Assembly (NCBI GenBank): GCA_010015675.1
Contig: ML977011.1
Coordinates: forward strand, 72,207-84,460
Source: Byssothecium circinans
Taxonomy: Eukaryota; Ascomycota; Dothideomycetes; Pleosporales; Massarinaceae
Length of the DNA: 12,254 nucleotides
Reading direction: 5' to 3'
The notes under the pieces were generated by a model. It worked only from the letters and a program-made list of their open reading frames with translations, was not told where the DNA came from and did no database searches. Below, in pieces: positions 1 through 8,649 of this stretch. The position numbers were made by a program, and so were the translations under genes. How positions within the stretch are numbered: position 1 is the first letter of the stretch; the number at the start of each line of letters is the position of its first letter.

Positions 1-2
1 AT

Positions 3-3000
3 TCCGGAGGTGGCGAAAGGAAATCCCTCCTTGCCTATCACTGCGCTAAGACCCACGTTGATTCCACTGGGAGACGGAAGAATACATCAAAAGTCAGGTG
101 GGGTTGCTGGTTAGAAGAACCGGACCTCTTTGACGCCTCCTTCTTTTCTATCTCTCCTAGAGAGGCGCCGCAGGTTGACCCAGCCCAGCGCCTTGCTCTA
201 ATGACAGCATATGAGGCGATCGAAGACGCTGGAATCGTTCCTAACCGCACCCCCTCTACTAGAGAAGATCGAGTTGGTGTTTTTTATGGCGTAACAAGCA
301 ACGATTGGTGCGAGTCTAATAGCGGGCAAGATATCGACGCATACTACATTCCTGGCGCGAACCGAGCCTTCATACCTGGGCGCATCAACTACTTCTTTAA
401 ATTCTCGGGACCTAGCTTCGCCGTGGATACAGCTTGTTCTTCTAGCCTAGCGGCCATTCATCTCGCTTGCAACTTGTTGTGGAAAGGAGATGTCGATACG
501 GCGATTGCTGGCGGGACCAACGTGCTTACGAATCCCGACATGACAACTGGGCTTGACAAGGGCCATTTCCTCTCCGCAACCGGAAATTGCAAAACCTTTG
601 ATGAATCTGCCGACGGTTATTGCAGAGGCGAGGGAGTTGCGACCGTTGTGCTAAAGCGTCTCGAAGATGCTCTCGAGGATGGTGATCCAATCCATGGGGT
701 TATTGGGAGCGCCTATACCAATCACTCGGCGGAAGCGGAGTCGATCACCCGTCCCCACGTTGGTGCCCAGAAAGGCATTTTCGAGCGTGTGCTAAACGAT
801 TCGGGCACTAACGCATATGATGTGGGCTACGTTGAGATGCATGGTACCGGTACCCAAGCAGGCGATACCAGGGAGATGAACTCTGTCTGCGACGTCCTGG
901 CACCAATGAACAAACCTCACAAACGCCCTGCTGATCAACCACTCCATCTCGGAGCGCTGAAATCAAACATAGGCCATGGAGAATCCGTCTCCGGCGTAAG
1001 CGCACTGATCAAGGTGATCATGATGATGAAGAAAGGAATGATCCCACCGCACTGCGGCATCAAGACCCGCATCAACCCAGCCTTTCCTCAGGACCTTGCA
1101 GAACGCAATGTTCACATTGATTTTGAAACAACTGCTTGGCCACGCTCTCGCGGACTGCCGAGAAAGGCGCTCATCAACAACTTTAGCGCAGCTGGCGGCA
1201 ATACCTCCATCTTGGTTGAAGAGCCCATGACGACAGCTCTTATCCAAGCGGCAGACGGTAACAACAGACCGATATATCCAGTGGCTATCTCTGCGAGATG
1301 TGCAAAGTCGCTCAGAGCAAACATCCAGGCTTTGTTGGCCCATCTCTCAAAGTCCGAAGTTTCGCTTCCGAAGTTGTCGTACACTACCACTGCTCGTCGC
1401 ATGCACCATCAGCATCGAGTCATCCTGGCTTCGCAAAACATCGAGTCTCTTAAGTCTCAGTTGACAGAAGCCATTAATACCGAACAGGGCAGCAGACGTG
1501 TCGTTCCACCAAGACATATGCTCTTCGCATTTACAGGGCAAGGTTCACAATATCCGGGCATGGGAAAACAACTGCTCGAATCGTTGAACGCTTTCAGAGA
1601 CCAGATCATTCGCTTTGATCAGCTTGCACGACGTTTGGGATTCCCGGGAATCATGTCACTTTTCAAGGCAACTAGCGGAGATGATATCGCCCAGTACCCT
1701 CCGGTCGTCGTCCAGCTTGCTAATATTTGCATGCAAATCGCTCTTGCACGTATATGGATTTCGTGGGGCATTATCCCAACTGCCGTTGTCGGCCATAGCC
1801 TTGGAGAGTACGCAGCTCTGAACATCGCAGGCGTGCTCTCGGACTCGGACACCGTTTTCTTGGTCGGCCGCCGCGCGCAACATCTGCAGGACATGTGCAG
1901 CCCAGCGACACATTCCATGCTCGCTGTTCTTGCATCAGTATCTGAAATTGAGAATGCTACCCGCAGTCTCAACTTTGAGATCGCATGCATCAATGGACCT
2001 AAAGAGACGGTTCTCGCCGGAACAGCCACCCGGGTGCTTGAGTTGCAACAAACACTGGCGGCCGCTGGAATTCGCGGTACTCTTATCAAAGTCCCTTATG
2101 CGTTCCACTCATCCCAGGTCACGCCTATCTTGAATAAATTCAGTAATGATGCCCAAGGAGTCGTCTTCCGCAAGCCTCAGATCCCTGTACTGTCGCCTCT
2201 TTTCGGCACCACGGTTCAAGATGGTGGAGTGTTCGGGCCAGACTATCTCGCCCGCCATGCCCGGGAGCCCGTGCAAATAATGAGATGTCTTCAAACCGCA
2301 TCCGCGGAAGGCTTACTCACAAATACCGCATATGCCATCGAATTTGGCCCTCATCCAGTCGTATCGGGCATGATAAAGTCGACGCTTGGTACCGCCATCA
2401 CAACTCTGCCTACTTTGAGGCGCAACAATGATCCGTGGGATGTCTTGACCAAGTCTTTGTGCTCTCTTTACAGCGCCGGTTTACCGATCAAGTGGGATGG
2501 CTACTTCACTGACATCCCATCGGCTAGGACAGTCATCGGGCTCCCGGCTTATAGTTGGGATCTCAAATCATACTGGATCGCCTACAGGAATGACTGGACT
2601 TTGACCAAGGGTGACATACCAATAGATCGTGCTTATGGTGGCGATTCTTCGGCAGCCCTTACCAAGCAGCTCCAGCCCGCGCCAGTTGAACCACCAAAGC
2701 TCGAGTCCAGTACCATTCACAAGGTGCTAAAAGAGGAGATTACCACCCATGGTTACAACATTGTTGTCGATTGCGATATTAACCGTGATGATGTGGCGCC
2801 TTTTATAAAGAGCCACAAAGTGGACGGTTTCGATCTCTGCACGCCGGTAAGTCATCTGATCGCTTGTCTATCGGTGAGCCCAGCTGACGTTGAATCACAA
2901 TTTAGGCCGTTTATGCAGACATCAGCTTCTCCATTGGCACATATGTTCTCGAGCGCTTCCAGCCGCACTTCCCAGAAAGAATCGTCAACATTATTGACAT

Positions 3001-5545
3001 GGATATCCGGAGAGCCTTGATTGGTTCTGCTGAATGGAAGCAGTCCTTGCGCTGCACAGCCATGTTTGACTGGGCAACCAAAGGAGCGAAAGTCTCTTTT
3101 ACCGTTCATGATGTAAGTGCATAGGCACAAGGTACCTAGATGAGGCTGACAAACTGTAGGAATCCGGTAACGAAATTGGACAACTTTCAGCATGCGAGAT
3201 CAAATTCGTTGATGATTCGGAGCGGCAGCGTCTCCAACGTAATATGGAAGTTGAAAAGGCACATTTCGACAGAATGCGCCGCCAATGTGCCGAGGGTACG
3301 ACTTGCCGCTTCAATGGGCCCATGGCGTATCGCTTGGTCTCGGCATTGGCCCAATTCAACCCAGACTACCATTGCATCGATGAGGTCCTGTACGATAGCG
3401 CTTCATATGAGGCCGCTTGTGTTGTCAGCTTCGGCCAGATGAAGAAAGGCGGCACATTTCACGTTAACCCAGGCGCGGTTGATGGCTTGACGCAATCGGG
3501 AGGCTTCGTTATGAACGCTAATGAGAGGACTAAGCTCGAGACAGATGTTTTCGTGAACCATGGCTGGAACGAATTTCAGCTCTTCGAACGCATCCGAGAC
3601 GACTGCCAGTACAGCACCCATGTCCGCATGACGCCTGGAGAGGAGCAGTTATGGTCAGGCGACATCTCAATCTTCTCGGGAGATCGCGCGGTGGGTGTGG
3701 TGAAAGGCATACGCGTAAGTACCTGAAAGATGTGTGTCGTGGCCATTGTGCTGATGCAGTGTTACTAGATCCAAGGCATTCCTCGACGGCTGCTCAAGTT
3801 CGTTCTCTCACAAGCTGCGAAGCCACCGAAGTCAAAGGTCAAGGACACAAAGTCGACCGGTCCCACAAGTCGGCCTGTACAACAGGCAGCTCCCACAGCA
3901 CCTCCAGCAGCCAGAGTTGCTCCTGTAAAACACGTGCCTGCCGTCGAGCAGTCCCGGGAAGATTCTTCGCCTGAAGCTGGGTCGACAATGGCGAAAGCTC
4001 TGGAAATCATCTCTGAGCAAAGCGGTGTCCCAGTGTCAGAGCTTCGGGACGACACTCGTTTCGCTGATATTGGCATCGACTCGTTGCTTTCGCTAATGAT
4101 CACAAGTCTGTTTGCCGAAGAACTTGGAATAAACGCAGATTCAACCCTCTTTCTGGAGAATGGTAGTATTGCCGATATCAGAAAAGTCTTCGAACCGTCG
4201 AATTCAAGCGCCAAGCCGACGAAGTTCGAACCTGCCGAGCATATAGGCGCAGTGTCTACTGTGCCGGCCGCGGTCACACCTGTGCCGCAGCAACAGGTGC
4301 TGTTGCCGGTACAAAGGGTGATCTCGAATGTCGCGTATGAGACGAGCAATTCCACCGTCGGCAAGTTTGATGATGTGCTGAAGATAATTTCCGAGGAGGC
4401 GGAAGTTCCTCTGGAACAACTCACCGATGACACATCGCTCGCGGAGCTCGGGGTCGACTCTCTCCTTTCCCTTATGATTGGGAGTCGTCTTCGCGATGAG
4501 TTAGAACTAGATGTCGACACGCATTCCATGCTGACATCGCTGGATTCCATTTGCGCACTGCGGGAGGCCATATACCCTACTGAAGCTAAACTGTCAGAGG
4601 ATCTGAGCTACTCGAGCTCAACATCTTCAACACGGTCTGGAAGTGCACCTCCCTCAATGGACGCTCCGGGTTTGCACACACCGTTCTCTGAGATCGATTT
4701 TCCGATTATCGAAGAGGACGTCCCACCCGCAACTTCCTTCGTCCTACAAGGCAATCCCCGGACAACGTCACGGATTCTGTTTTTCTTTCCGGACGGTAGT
4801 GGACTGGCTTCATCATATGCCAGCTTGCCTAGAATCAGTGACGACCTCGTTGTGTACGGCCTTAACTCGCCTTATCTCAAAAAGGGCATCGCCATGAACT
4901 GTTCTTGGGATGGATTAGTTGGTAGCTTCCTTGCTGAGGTCCGCCGTCGTCAGCCACATGGGCCGTATAGCTTCGCCGGCTGGTCTGCGGGTGGGATTAT
5001 TGGTTTCCGCGCTGCTCAAATCCTGATGGGCGCAGGCGAGATCGTAAACGATCTCATAATCATCGACTCGCCGCCTCCTGAAAATCTCAAACCCCTACCG
5101 GAGCACTTCTTCAAGTACTGCAGCACCGCAAATCTTTTCGGCAGCCAAGGTGGTACGGCGCCTCACTGGGTTATTGCGCACTTCAGAAGCATCAATCATG
5201 TATTGAGCTCATATTTTGCAGCACCGTTGACCGTGAGCACCCTCCGGAAAGTCAATATCATCTGGGCTTGCGAGAGTTCTGTGGACGATCGCTTTCATCC
5301 GCAACCAGATGATCCAGAGGATATGAAGTTCCTGACGGAGAAGCGAACCGACTTTACGGCTGGGAAATGGGGCCGACTATTTCCAGGTGTTCCGGTACAA
5401 ATCGAGAGGGCAGTGGGCCGGCATCATTGGAATATACTGGTGAGTTCAGATTGACTGCATCCTACAAGGACTTTTACTAAAGTTTGTGCAGAAGGACGAA
5501 TCTGCCGCCAAAGTGGCAGCATATATTGCGAGAGTCCTCGCGTAG
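3..5545 (+). CDS. Non-reducing polyketide synthase (KS–AT–PT–ACP–ACP–TE), 5' partial
   Basis: Iterative type I fungal PKS that condenses malonyl-CoA into a non-reduced poly-beta-keto chain, which the PT domain folds into an aromatic product and the TE releases. Coding exons: 3–2846, 2906–3112, 3160–3714, 3769–5439, 5492–5545, all junctions phase 0, about 1776 residues in the window (residue 1 = codon 3–5). Domains: KS ~17–408, AT ~507–808, PT ~903–1225, ACP1 ~1276–1340, ACP2 ~1404–1470, TE ~1537–1776. No KR, DH, ER or methyltransferase is seen, which makes it non-reducing. The N-terminal SAT (usually 350–400 residues) is outside the window, so a full protein near 2,150 residues is expected, normal for a two-ACP member. 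Tandem ACPs with a TE resemble synthases of naphthopyrones, naphthalene pigments and perylenequinones, but the product cannot be read from sequence. The frame before about position 51 is doubtful (see findings). No tailoring gene is visible in the window. Confidence 0.96.
54..1226 (+). other. KS domain of the PKS
   Basis: Beta-ketoacyl synthase that carries out the decarboxylative Claisen condensations. The nucleophilic cysteine lies in DTACSSS (codon 435–437, residue 145). The two histidines are in EMHGTGTQAGD (codon 840–842) and SNIGHGE (codon 975–977). The block THVDSTGRRKNTSK near 51 and NNFSAAGGN near 1180 mark the two ends of the family core. The catalytic triad is complete, so the domain should be active if the 5' end is sound. 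Confidence 0.95.
1521..2426 (+). other. Malonyl-CoA acyltransferase (AT) domain of the PKS
   Basis: Loads malonyl units onto the ACPs. It begins with FAFTGQGSQYPGMG and has the serine elbow GHSLGEY (Ser codon 1797–1799, residue 599) and the downstream histidine in YAFHSSQ (His codon 2106–2108). It ends near EFGPHPVVSGM and TLPTLRR. The Ser/His pair is intact. The stretch 1227–1520 before it is the KS–AT linker. Confidence 0.93.
2847..2905 (+). other. PKS intron 1 (59 nt)
   Basis: GTAAGT donor, branch-point-like GCTGAC at 2883–2888, acceptor TTTAG. Removal joins LCTP to AVYADISF, the expected PT sequence after the catalytic His. Reading through it instead leads into an unrelated frame and a stop at 3018–3020. 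Confidence 0.95.
3113..3159 (+). other. PKS intron 2 (47 nt)
   Basis: GTAAGT donor, GGCTGAC branch site at 3144–3150, TGTAG acceptor. It contains in-frame stops, and its removal joins SFTVHD to ESGNEIGQLSACEIKF in the same frame (phase 0). Confidence 0.94.
3715..3768 (+). other. PKS intron 3 (54 nt)
   Basis: GTAAGT donor and TACTAG acceptor. Removal joins VKGIR to IQGIPRRLL, a conserved PT-end block. The alternative acceptor CAG at 3757–3759 would put TAG in frame, so 3768 is preferred. Confidence 0.94.
3988..4575 (+). other. Tandem acyl carrier proteins ACP1 and ACP2 of the PKS
   Basis: Two carrier domains hold the growing chain on phosphopantetheine arms. ACP1 has IGIDSLLSLMI with the attachment Ser at codon 4081–4083 (residue 1307). 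ACP2 has LGVDSLLSLMI with Ser at codon 4459–4461 (residue 1427). They are separated by about 55 residues rich in Pro, Ala, Gln and Val, and preceded by a Lys/Pro/Ala/Ser-rich linker at about 3830–3980. The cores DSLLSLMI are identical between the two, pointing to an internal duplication. Confidence 0.95.
4765..5545 (+). other. C-terminal thioesterase/Claisen-cyclase-type (TE) domain of the PKS
   Basis: Alpha/beta-hydrolase domain that releases the product, in many non-reducing PKSs by C–C Claisen closure of the last ring. It starts at ILFFFPDGSG. The nucleophile elbow is AGWSAGG (Ser codon 4984–4986, residue 1608). The catalytic His is in GRHHWNIL (codon 5425–5427, residue 1755), just before the last intron. 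The final exon adds 17 residues ending at TAG 5543–5545. Whether it acts as Claisen cyclase or hydrolase cannot be decided here. Confidence 0.93.
5440..5491 (+). other. PKS intron 4 (52 nt)
   Basis: GTGAGT donor, TTACTAAAG branch region at about 5474–5482, TGCAG acceptor. Removal joins the TE histidine block HHWNIL to KDESAAKVAAYIARVLA and the stop at 5543. Retention would end the protein after only four more residues. Confidence 0.9.
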
Positions 5546-6379
5546 GGCCTAGTTTCTGGAGGATCGGGCGCTTGACAGACGATGTAGTGGTGGTATCTCA
5601 GATATATGATAGAAGACGGCGCATGGGCAGGTTCCAAGCTTTTGTAGATACAGCGTAATTTATTTGTGGTACAACCCACGCGAATGTGTTTTCGGACATG
5701 GACGGGTGCTGGATCAATGTCGTCTTGATAGTTGATTGTTGAAGCGTTGAGCACAATGGCATCCTGCGCGTGAACCCCATACGAAGTGCCGCGGTGAGGG
5801 CATTTCGAATGTACGTGCCGAATGTCGCAGCGTGCGCGGATGACGAAGCTGAGTGGCTCCCGTTGGCGTTGTCCGGCTATCGGGTCATATCGGAAATGCG
5901 CTAGCGGCGCAGAGGAAGCTTTTTCGCGCAGGCGGCACCGCGCTTGCAGCTCGCTCTGAGCATGACATGTGCGAACGCCTCTTGCGACACAGCTGAGCCA
6001 CCCTGAAGCCGACCCCGCAACATAGTGCGCTGCTTGGCGGACAAACTATAATTGCCATCAGTCGTCAACTACAGTACCGGTAGTGCTAATGTTTTTGATG
6101 GTCCTTTCTCTCCAGTCGCCAAAATATATCTTACTGCTACCAACCTAGGACTAGCCAAAGCTATACATATAACACTAAACACCTATGGCAGGACAGCAGA
6201 GGGTCAAGGCCGCGAAACCGTTGGCGCATGGCACTGTATCGCCTTTCAACCACACTACAACCGACGCAAGTTTCAACACCTCTACGCAAGCAGGGCTCGA
6301 AGCCTGGATCTATTGGCACTACTGTCAGAAGGGCTTCCAATGCAATGGAACGTGCATTTTCCCGTTTGATCACTCGAGG
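5546..6379. other. Intergenic region with no recognised gene
   Basis: 834 bases of ordinary base composition between the PKS stop and the AT-rich transposon block. The first part must hold the PKS 3' UTR and cleavage site. Short open frames on both strands (for example 6052–6369 + and 6161–6373 –) have no recognisable motif and overlap one another, so I do not call them genes. CpA and TpG are common here, so RIP has not spread detectably into this stretch. Confidence 0.75.
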
Positions 6380-7654
6380 TAACTTTAATAAGACTAGCTT
6401 TTAGATAGGTATTATAGGTTCTATAAAAGTAGTTACTAGCTTAAAGAGGTAAGTAAGGCCTACTATTATTTAGCTAAGTAATAAAGAGTAGGTAATAGAG
6501 ATCTAAAGTATACGTTTAAATAGTATATTTACCCTACTATTTATTATATATAAAGGACGCGTCTATATCTCTTTATAGTATTAGGAAGCTAATATACTAC
6601 GTAATTAATAGCTTTTAGTCTTAGAGAATAGATAGATAAATAATAAGCTAGGTCTTATATAGTTAAAGCACTTTAATACGCATATAAAGGATATAATAGT
6701 AAGCGTCTCTTAGTTACTAATTTTAGATAGCTATAAAAGCTACCTAAATTAGGACTTTAAAGATTACTATATTACTAATAAGATTCTTACGCTTTATATA
6801 CTACTATACTTATTATATATCCTTTAGTTACTTAATATAGTATTATTCTTACTACTTAAGCGTAAGTACTCTAAGATCCTTTAGGACTTAGTACACTAAT
6901 ACGTCTTTTAATATTAATAAGGAAGTATTCTTACTAGCCTTTAAAGATATGTTTTAAAGCGTATTTATAGTTAAAAACTATTAAAAGGCCTTTAAGGCAT
7001 TAGGGCTAGTCCCTCTAAACGCGTAGGTAGTACTTAATTACTTTAATATATATATATATATATCTTACTAGGACCCCTACTACTAGAGACGCTATAGTAA
7101 TTAAGAATACTAAGTAATATATATAAATTTAGCTTATAGTTAAAGCTAGTATGTAATTCTATTACTTAATTACTATGCGTAGCTTATAGTAGGCTTTATA
7201 GCTTATTAAAGGTACTAAGTTAATACTATATACTAGTGCATTAATAAAGGTACGTATTAAAGAGCTTAAGAATTAACTTATAGTAGTAACTAGGTATAAA
7301 ACATATAAATATAAGTATCTTTAGAAGGGTAGTACTATAGAGTATAATCCTATAATAGACTAGAATAGTTCTAAACTATTAGGAATAGTTTAGAACTATA
7401 AGAAGATAAGGGTAAAAGGTAAGTATAAGGTATAATAACTAGGTATTTACTACTATAGCAACTATAGGAAGGCTAGGTATAATATAAGAATATATTAAAT
7501 AGATAAAGAGGGTTCTTCTAAGTTAGAGGCTAGTACTTAGTTTATTATATTAAGTAGCAATATAGATAATAATAATAATAAAGTTAATTAAGTTAGTGTT
7601 ACTAAGGAATTATAAGTAGTTTAATAGTGTAGGCAGTTTAATAGTACTTTACAT
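6380..7654 (+). mobile_element. Copy A: 5'-truncated, heavily RIP-mutated Fot1/pogo-type transposon
   Basis: Cut-and-paste DNA transposon relic, homologous over its whole length to the 3' 1.27 kb of copy B, in opposite orientation. The match starts at TAACTTTAA (6380; B position 9857) and runs to the terminal repeat ending CTTTACAT at 7654, followed by TA. The first ~578 bp of the element are missing. Differences from B are almost all C-to-T or G-to-A relative to the inferred ancestor. The transposase remnant is riddled with stops and catalytic-region residues are altered: NFDET has become NFNK, and LDGHKSH has become LDSYKSY. It is certainly inactive. The left edge abuts unique sequence with no terminal repeat, so truncation occurred by deletion or recombination. 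Confidence 0.9.
7046..7063 (+). repeat. TA dinucleotide run inside copy A, derived from a palindrome
   Basis: An uninterrupted alternating TA tract. The homologous site in copy B (9177–9190, plus strand) is the palindrome GTGCGTATACGCAC with flanking bases. Aligning the two shows eight C/T or G/A transitions and two extra bases in A, so RIP plus one slippage step explains the tract. Confidence 0.9.
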
Positions 7655-7656
7655 TA

Positions 7657-8351
7657 TAAAATAATAATAATAACCTTTTAAAATATTAACTAAGCTCTAT
7701 ATTTAATAGCTTTTTTAAGGCTATATATAAGGAACTATTTAATAATTATCTAGGATTCTTTTTCTAGACTAGATACTTAGTCTAAGATTAAATTTTAGTC
7801 TAATATAAAGTATACTTAAATTAAATATTAGGATAAATATCTATAGTAGAGAAAAGAGCTATATAACTTTATAAGAGACTTTTATAAAGTATAAACCTAT
7901 TATACTATTAGCTTTAAGTAATACTACTATAGTATTAGACTTTATACTAAGAACTACTTTAAAGTAAAAAATTAAGAATCTACTATTTATTATCTTAAAG
8001 AAATCTATAATACTAATAATTAGTTACTTTATCTAGATGATAAATATCTAGAAGATAAAGACTTCTATTCAGTAGAATATTATAATTTTTAAGAATATAA
8101 GCTAGATATTTCTAGCTATTTAAATTAGAAAGAAATAAGAATATACTTATATATTTTTATACTATTTCTCTCTCTTCTCTTTCCTTTACTATATAAACTA
8201 TTTCTAGTTATATATAGTATTAGTAAGTTAAAAAGACTATTAATATATAAGGATAAGCTTAATATACTTAGTAGAAATAACTAAGCTATATAAAAGTAAG
8301 GTTAAAAGCTATATATAATATATAAGTATCTCTATACTTACTATATTAAAT
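7657..8351. other. Heavily RIP-mutated sequence upstream of the copia gag relic
   Basis: Very AT-rich. In 7801–7920 I see no CpA and no TpG but about 30 TpA. It probably includes the 5' LTR and leader of the copia-type element that starts coding at 8352, but no LTR boundary or primer-binding site can be fixed. Reading 7848–8250 in one frame gives a protein-like string broken by about ten stops (see findings). A pyrimidine-rich run lies at about 8166–8190. Confidence 0.55.
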
Positions 8352-8584
8352 ATGCCTCCTAAAGCAAGAGAAGAATCTTCTACTAAGTATAGCTTAGAAA
8401 AGCTAAAAGGCTAAGATAACTATAAAACTTAGGAACTTAGGCTTAAAGCTATACTAAAGGAAAAAGACTATATTAAAGTAATATAATCTAACATCTAAGG
8501 GGATAAAATAGATATAAAATTATTTACTTTAATAAAGCTATATAGATATAGAATATAGTCCTTTATTATATATAAAGTACTATA

Positions 8585-8649
8585 ACGTAAAGCACTACTA
8601 AACCGCCTACACCACTAAACCGCCTATGATTCCTTGGCAACACTAACTC
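8585..8649 (+). repeat. Terminal inverted repeat of copy B, left (transposase 3' side)
   Basis: Begins ACGTAAAGCAC directly after the TA duplication. It contains two copies of a subunit ending ACTAAACCGCCTA, at about 8596–8609 and 8613–8627, which could be transposase-binding sites. The partner is 10371–10435. Confidence 0.95.

Larger units (their letters stand above)
2709..3837 (+). other. Product-template (PT) domain of the PKS, spread over four exons
   Basis: Controls aldol cyclisation of the poly-beta-keto intermediate by a double-hot-dog fold. The catalytic histidine is in KSHKVDG (codon 2814–2816, residue 938), where the usual neighbour is Gly (GHKV). The catalytic aspartate is in PGAVDGLTQSGGF (codon 3481–3483, residue 1125). 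HGWNEFQ and GIPRRLLKF are further family blocks near the end. Three introns interrupt this domain. Regioselectivity cannot be assigned by eye; a phylogeny of the PT domain would be needed. Confidence 0.9.

Noticed and set aside
2847..3020. Read-through end of the first PKS exon, stopping at 3018–3020
   Set aside because: It follows a canonical GTAAGT donor and loses the PT sequence, while splicing 2847–2905 restores it.
3765..4571. 268-codon open frame on the minus strand
   Set aside because: It is antisense to the two ACP domains and its Ser-rich low-complexity protein has no motif; it is a shadow of the coding frame.
5446..5780. Minus-strand open frames over the last PKS exon and 3' region
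   Set aside because: They overlap the PKS end, have no domain, and their codon use is irregular.
6290..6305. GGGCTCGAAGCCT, resembling a tRNA T-arm
   Set aside because: The TTC of the T-loop is missing and no acceptor stem or anticodon arm can be folded around it.
6052..6369. 105-codon open frame in the intergenic region
   Set aside because: No recognisable motif, no splice or promoter context, and overlapping frames of similar length exist on both strands.
8166..8190. CT-rich tract as a possible promoter pyrimidine box
   Set aside because: It lies in fully RIP-mutated DNA; a C/T run without G or A simply lacks RIP targets on that strand, so survival needs no function.
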